From Brachionus plicatilis (Eukaryota; Rotifera; Eurotatoria; Ploima; Brachionidae), in the NCBI GenBank assembly GCA_010279815.1, contig QEOQ01000303.1, positions 375,567 to 439,566 on the forward strand: 64,000 nucleotides of DNA, read 5' to 3'. The translations under genes and the position numbers were made by a program. The notes beneath the pieces were generated by a model. That model worked only from the letters and a program-made list of their open reading frames with translations. It did not search any database and was not told the origin of the DNA. Positions 59,401-64,000 of this stretch are shown piece after piece (the first letter of the stretch is position 1; every line of letters begins with the position of its first letter).

Positions 59401-60386
59401 ATCAAACCAAAGAATGCAAATGGGCAAATTTACTCTTACTCACTCAAAATATTACAGTTTCACTTAGCTCGATTGAAGCAGTAAATGGTTCATCACTTTT
59501 CATAAGTTAAAATTATTTAAAAAAAAAAAAATTTTAAATAATAACAAATTTGTTCTGTAGGAGATCCTCTATATGATTATATTGAATTTCCATTCAAAGT
59601 GACAGCTCTCGTTGATTACAGTTTAAGCAATGTTATTAGTCCAAGTGAATGTGCTTTTAAGTGTAATACTGAAAAGAATTGCAGGTCATTCAATTTGTGC
59701 AAAAAAGATGATGAAACATATCGATGTCTCTTAAGTGACAGTAATGTTCACAATACAGAAAAAGACCCTAATGTTGTATACTCAGCCATTTGCAGCCATT
59801 ATTCGAGTAAATTTTTCCCATCAAATAAATATAAAAAGCTCATCATTACTCTTTAAGTTCGTGCAATTAATAATTTTGAAGAAGTTGTCCAGACTCAATT
59901 GAGCATAAAACCTCAATCTAATATTCTTAATCAGTCGATTGAAGGCTGTGCTGAATTATGTAGCTTTCAAGATGGTTATTTATGCCGTAGTTTTGACTAT
60001 GATATTGAAAAAAAAGAATGCTATCTGTACCGCGAAAATTTGGTAGACAAAAAATTCCTCGATTTAGGCATTAAATCAAACAAGAATGTGAATCATTATT
60101 CAAGTAACATTTTGGATAAATTTTGAAGCTTTTTTTGATTGATTCTATTAAAGGATTATATTATCAAAAAGACGGAAAATTAATCAAAATTGAGCCCCTT
60201 GTCCCGGATGATAAAGCAGGACCAAAGAATAAATTTAATGGAGGTACAATTTTTGGTTTAACATTTTCTGTCATTATTGCCGGATTGATTATGGGTGGTC
60301 TAATCGGTATGATTTATGTAAAATTTAGCAAAAAAACAAATTTTTTACCAGCAATGAAATTTTCTAATCCAAACTATAATGAATAA
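56432..60386 (+). CDS. Type I membrane protein with LolA-like ectodomain and four PAN/apple-like modules, copy 2
   Basis: Eighteen exons: 56432-56534, 56582-56779, 56830-56996, 57047-57119, 57168-57340, 57393-57627, 57681-57856, 57911-58018, 58065-58142, 58192-58327, 58381-58560, 58612-58881, 58941-59047, 59101-59173, 59227-59505, 59561-59806, 59858-60103, 60154-60386 (3081 nt, 1026 residues). The layout repeats copy 1: a signal peptide (KSILLICLLVTFFEWSH), LPKLPQEFQTRI, FDYYDKKGEI, LPKIPDTFSFSEDI, HDYTSG, PNQFFYLDDTYFYAGQ, CDVFVSKRTD, four PAN/apple-like modules (ICRSFDYC, DECARLC, CAFKCN...CRSFNLC, CAELC...CRSFDYD), one transmembrane helix (IFGLTFSVIIAGLIMGGLIG) and a tail ending LPAMKFSNPNYNE. 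Differences from copy 1: two more introns in the ectodomain and in the third module region, and one intron fewer before the membrane segment. The cytoplasmic LPAM-x-x-x-NPN motif is conserved, so the tail probably binds something. The ligand is unknown. Confidence 0.8.
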
Positions 60387-62121
60387 TTTTTTTTTCTAAT
60401 TTAATGATTAAAAATTTAAAATCTTTAAATAAATTTTTTTATTTTAAGTTCTAGTTTTTTTAATTTCAAAATTTTATTTTATTTTTTTATCTAAATTAAA
60501 AGCGATATCTTAAAATTAAAATATATCTAAAAAGTCTTTTATATTTTGTTATATAAAATAGATTAATGTCGCCTCACGAATCAAGTTTTATAAAAGGCTT
60601 AAAAAGCATCAATCGGATATGACATAATGGACTACTTATATAACCAGATGTGTACATAGGAAAATCTAGGATACTGAACGATTTTTCAATTCAAGAATTG
60701 AAACTCTGCATTCTGATTCGACGAATACTTCAGCGAAACTATTGGCTATCGGTTTTGTTTAATAATAAAATCTAACACTTTAATATTAAAATAAAAAGAA
60801 ATAAAAGAAAACAACAAACAATTATTGTTCTTTTACTATTTTATCTGCCATAATATTTACAATTAATTGATAATAAGCTTGCCCAAATTTCAAAGTTTTG
60901 TTAATATATATTTAGAGAACGAAAAAGTCGATAAGTACAACAATGAAAAGTTAACTAAACTAAATATGCCAATTATTGCGAGGAACGAGCGTGTGCTGTG
61001 ACGAGCTTATTAACCAGACATGAGAATACTGAATCGATTTGAACCGGTCAACAGCGATTGGATCGGTTCTTTAAACCAATCAATTCTAAAAAATTGACTT
61101 ATTGATTGAATTAATTGGATACTGAAAAGATGAATTTTTAATTAGCTATTTATATAATTTTTATTGGCAAAGAGAAAAAGGTCAAAAAAATTATGCATTC
61201 TTTAACACTAATCTTCGATTTTTACTTGTGTTTCAAACCGAGTGACCGTGTTTTCATTGACCAGTAAACATTTTAATAGGTGGTCAACTGTTCGGTAACC
61301 TTGGTGGTCTAAATTTTGGACCGTAATAAAATACAGTCAGGAAAAAAGGGGCAGTAAAAAATGCGGTCTACTTTTTGGCGAAAATTTAAATAAAAATCAT
61401 TATTTTTGTTAAAAAATTTATTTTAGGATTTTTTAAGAGAATATATCTATTCATCAGCTATTTTTTTTTACCAGCAAATAAAAAAAAACGAGTCTTGCCT
61501 CTTATGTTTTCCTTTCCCAGGCGGGTCACATTATATGTGACCAAGTGACTTTTGTCGAATATATGATAAGGAATTTTTTTACCTGGTCACATATCCAGCA
61601 AGATCCAAAAAACATGCTTTTTTTGCAGCTATATCATTTTTTAAAAGCTATTTTTTTTGAAGCTTTTTTTTTTGTTTACAGAAAAATTATTCTTTATTCA
61701 TGTTTTTAATCTATTGGTAAACAATTTGTTTGTATAGGCACTTGGCAGAGATTTAGCCTACTGGACAAAGCTATAAAATGATAATAGAAGAAGTTTTTTA
61801 GTCAGAACAAGTACAACTACTTTTAAGCCGATCATTTTCATCGATTTAAATTCTTCAAGCTTTTTTTAAATTAAATAAAAAATTAGCTTTTTTGAAATTA
61901 AAAGTAAATTAGATTTTGAACGAGAGCTCTAAAACAAATTTATAATTTTTATGTTAGAATGTGGAGATTTTAATTATCTAAAAAACGATGTGTCCTAAGT
62001 GTCAATTCTTTAAATTGAAGAAATTTACCAAAAAAAATATATTTTTAGTTTTTCAGCTTTTAAAAATAAGAGCTAGATGATTTTTTCTTTTTTTGCCATA
62101 ATGCTAAGGTAATTCTCTTAA

Positions 62122-62182
62122 ACCATCCGACCGCAAGCAAAACGCGGTCGGATGGTCTTGTTTAACTCAACCATCCGACCGC
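62122..62182. repeat. GC-rich hairpin plus a half-copy
   Basis: ACCATCCGACCGC (62122-62134) pairs exactly with GCGGTCGGATGGT (62144-62156) across a 9-base loop; the left half is repeated directly at 62170-62182. This is the most GC-rich structure in the window and is set in AT-rich DNA. No CTRR end follows closely, so a Helitron terminus is not shown. Confidence 0.7.
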
Positions 62183-62321
62183 GTTCCGTGTTTTAGTAAA
62201 AAAATGGTGTTTTAGCATAAGAATTTGGCTCGATACAATAAACAAAAAAAATAAAATTTATCATTTGCACAACTAATCTTTACGGATAACATATTTTGAT
62301 CTTAAAAATATCTGCAAAATA

Positions 62322-62464
62322 CAATGCTGATTTGATGCTTGGGATTTTGGTAATCTTAAGTAATTTTTCGAAATTTTCGTAATTTTTCATAATTTAACCT
62401 TTTCTTACATAATTTTTCAAATAATTACGCTAAATTACCAAAAACCCTAGTATAAAATCAGCAC
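62322..62464. mobile_element. Small TIR MITE (about 143 bp)
   Basis: The left end is TGCTGATTTGATGCTTGGGA, then TTTTGGTAAT. The right end is the complement of TGCTGATTTTATACTAGGGT, then TTTTGGTAAT; about 35 bp are paired. The interior has TAATTTTTC repeats. No ORF. Confidence 0.75.
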
Positions 62465-62970
62465 TTTATTTTAGAATAGTTAATATCTTTCTTTTAAATA
62501 TTTTAATAATTGTCTAAGCAATTTATTCTAAAATTCGAATATTATGGAACAGTTATAAGATCTTTTTTGAGTCACTTAATGTTGTGTCAGCTAAAAATTT
62601 CAAATAAAAGTCTTTAAATATAAGTCATTGATTAATAATTCAAAAAATAAACAGGGGCAAATTTTCAGTGCAAATCCTATATTCCTCTTTCTGATAAAAA
62701 TTAATTTTGCAATTAAAAAGAAAAATTATCTGAAGAAAGAAATATAGGCAATTCCTGAATACCTTTTGAGAAAATTTTTAAAATAATTTCCATGAAAAAA
62801 AAGCTAAAAATGGCATTTCGAAATTTTCGGCCGAACTAATGACCGTTGACCAAAAAGTTGACGGTATTTTTGACAATCTTTATCATACGGGTTTTCAAAA
62901 CTACGATCAAAAAATGACCACAAAAATCTCTCGCCAAATGCACCTGTTAGCTCTGACCACAACCACAACT

Positions 62971-63013
62971 ATTAAATAACGTCCCGTTACTCGCATATTT
63001 AAAGCTCTGCTTC
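62971..63013. repeat. Direct repeat, left copy, flanking the helicase relic
   Basis: A 43-bp unit (ATTAAATAACGTCCCGTTAC then TCGCATATTTAAAGCTCTGCTTC) recurs at 63801-63843 with four or five differences. The orientation is the same. Confidence 0.7.
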
Positions 63014-63049
63014 ATCTAGTAAATTTTATAAGATTCAATAGCTCTGGAG

Positions 63050-63617
63050 CTGCTAGAAAATTAAAAAGTGATCAATTTGCAGATCTTTCTAATTCAATTT
63101 ATTACTCAATTAATTCAAAAATATACTTAACTTCAAAAATATGGACTTCCACAGGACGTGTTAATAGTGCTGGTGGAACAATTAAGGATATAATTTTCTC
63201 AGAAGATTACAAGCCAGGTGATTTACCGGAAGCAGTTATAATCGAATTTTGGATTATACTGGTCCTCAGTTTTTTGATGAACCTGACAAAAAAAATTATA
63301 TCCCAATTAATCCAATAAGTTCGTTTTCTAAAACACATACCGCTACCAGAACTCAAGTTCCAATTCAACTAGGATATAATATGACAATACACAAATCCCA
63401 GGGACAGACACTTAAAAAAACCACTATAGATCTTGGAAAATCTGAAAGATCACTAGGCTTAACGTTTGTCGCATTATCGCTTTTAAAAAATATAAATGAC
63501 TTTTTATTTGTTCCTTTTCCTTACGATAGGCTTACTAAAATTAAAGAAAGTATAAATTTAATTCCAAGGCAAACAGAAGAATTAAGATTAAATCAGTTAA
63601 AAGATAAAACATTATAA
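63050..63617 (+). pseudogene. Helitron Pif1-like helicase, C-terminal relic
   Basis: The frame up to about 63245 reads ASGRVNSAGGTIKDIIF-like sequence (TGRVNSAGGTIKDIIFSED) and LPEAVIIEF. The frame then shifts near 63246 and continues DYTGPQF, ending with NMTIHKSQGQTLKKTTIDLG, SERSLGLTFVALS and FVPFPYDRL before a TAA. These are the last helicase motifs (V and VI region) of the Pif1-type helicase carried by Helitrons. One Arg of the usual ALSR motif is replaced (VALSLLKN), and the Rep nuclease and the front of the helicase are absent, so it is dead. Confidence 0.75.
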
Positions 63618-63800
63618 ATATTTAAAAATTTATTGCCTAATTAATAACATATGATTAAAATGTTAATAAATACTTTTTTTCTACTTTTATTTGATATTTT
63701 ATAATCTTATTTCATTTACAATTTGAAAAATAAATATATTTAAATTAAACCTCATATACCCTTTTTGAACTAAGCCAATCAATATTTCAACACATTTGTT
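63618..63800. other. Sequence 3' of the Helitron helicase relic
   Basis: AT-rich, no ORF; no hairpin followed by a CTRR terminus was found here. Confidence 0.35.
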
Positions 63801-63843
63801 ATTAAATAACGGCTCGTTACTCGCATTTATAAAGCTCTGCTTC
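63801..63843. repeat. Direct repeat, right copy, flanking the helicase relic
   Basis: It matches 62971-63013 (ATTAAATAACGGCTCGTTAC, then TCGCATTTATAAAGCTCTGCTTC). The bases after it, to the window end, show no gene. Confidence 0.7.
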
Positions 63844-64000
63844 CTGTATCTTATCCCTAATTAACTGAATCAGTGACTTAGTTAAAAGCCGCGAATTCAC
63901 AGTAAAATTTATTTTTCTTACAAAACTTTGATATCAAAAAGCTTCTAGCTAAAATACAGATTATTAGAAAAAATTTAAACTTTATATGAATTAAAAAAGA

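Larger units (their letters stand above)
60387..63013. other. Repeat-rich region right of the receptor genes
   Basis: No gene. It contains short less AT-rich stretches at 60970-61035 and 61250-61325, a segment at 61806-61855 shared in inverted form with 44030-44110, the GC-rich hairpin at 62122-62156 and a small TIR element at 62322-62464, described separately. GTCACATTATATGTGAC at 61524-61540 is a short palindrome followed by GGTCACATAT at 61583. Confidence 0.45.

Noticed and set aside
62122..62156. Helitron 3' terminus
   Set aside because: The hairpin is right for the type, but no CTRR end follows at the usual distance and the helicase relic lies on the wrong side for a plus-strand Helitron.
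62971..63843. LTR retrotransposon (direct repeats as LTRs)
   Set aside because: The repeats are only 43 bp and the interior is a Pif1-type helicase, not gag-pol.

Overview
The window is eukaryotic and animal-like: roughly three quarters A+T, genes broken by many short introns (about 42-70 bp, GT-AG), and single-copy metazoan orthologues (INTS5, HEATR6, DDX56, FAHD1-type hydrolase) set among dense small transposons. The compact genes, extreme AT content and large lineage-specific families (Tyr/Asn-rich zinc-finger pair, PAN/LolA-like receptors) would suit a monogonont rotifer such as Brachionus, but that placement is inference; nothing here proves the taxon.

Layout: 1-1.33 kb is the 3' end of an unrecognised gene running off the left edge. 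1.4-2.6 kb is a large inverted-repeat element. 3.9-9.06 kb is INTS5 (10 exons), whose third intron carries a foldback element. 9.1-12 kb is a repeat graveyard: a foldback element holding a perfect 65-bp copy of the last INTS5 exon, then a LINE reverse transcriptase tail. 12-18.6 kb is HEATR6 (8 exons), followed within 200 bp by DDX56 (18.7-20.8 kb, 4 exons), both on the plus strand. 22.4-27 kb (minus) holds two paralogous C2H2 zinc-finger genes with the same two-exon structure and the same inferred length of 331 aa. 28.6-30.1 kb (minus) is an intronless condensation/acyltransferase-fold protein that has lost the second His of its HHxxxDG motif. 30.1-40.7 kb is almost entirely small DNA transposons and relics: TA-flanked foldbacks, hAT-type MITEs with 8-bp duplications, a piggyBac deletion derivative with intact TTAA sites, pogo pieces and a tRNA-like SINE. 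40.7-41.9 kb is an unrecognised 379-aa ORF. 42.2-45.7 kb is again repeats (LINE tail, MULE relics, a perfect 64-bp inverted repeat). 45.8-46.1 kb (minus) is a small secreted LysM-like protein. 49.1-49.9 kb is an FAHD1-like enzyme, 50.4-51.5 kb an RRM protein with a glutamine-rich tail. 52-60.4 kb is a tandem pair of large type I membrane proteins (1039 and 1026 aa by my exon models) with a LolA-like ectodomain, four PAN/apple-like cysteine modules and one transmembrane segment. 60.4-64 kb is repeats including a truncated Helitron helicase.

Integrator subunit 5 (nuclear snRNA 3'-end processing and transcription attenuation), DDX56 (nucleolar ribosome assembly) and the RRM protein act in RNA metabolism; the tandem receptors and the LysM peptide belong to the cell surface or secreted set. 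The genes do not form an operon. For every multi-exon model for which I list all exons, the summed exon lengths are a multiple of three, which is an internal check on the splice sites.
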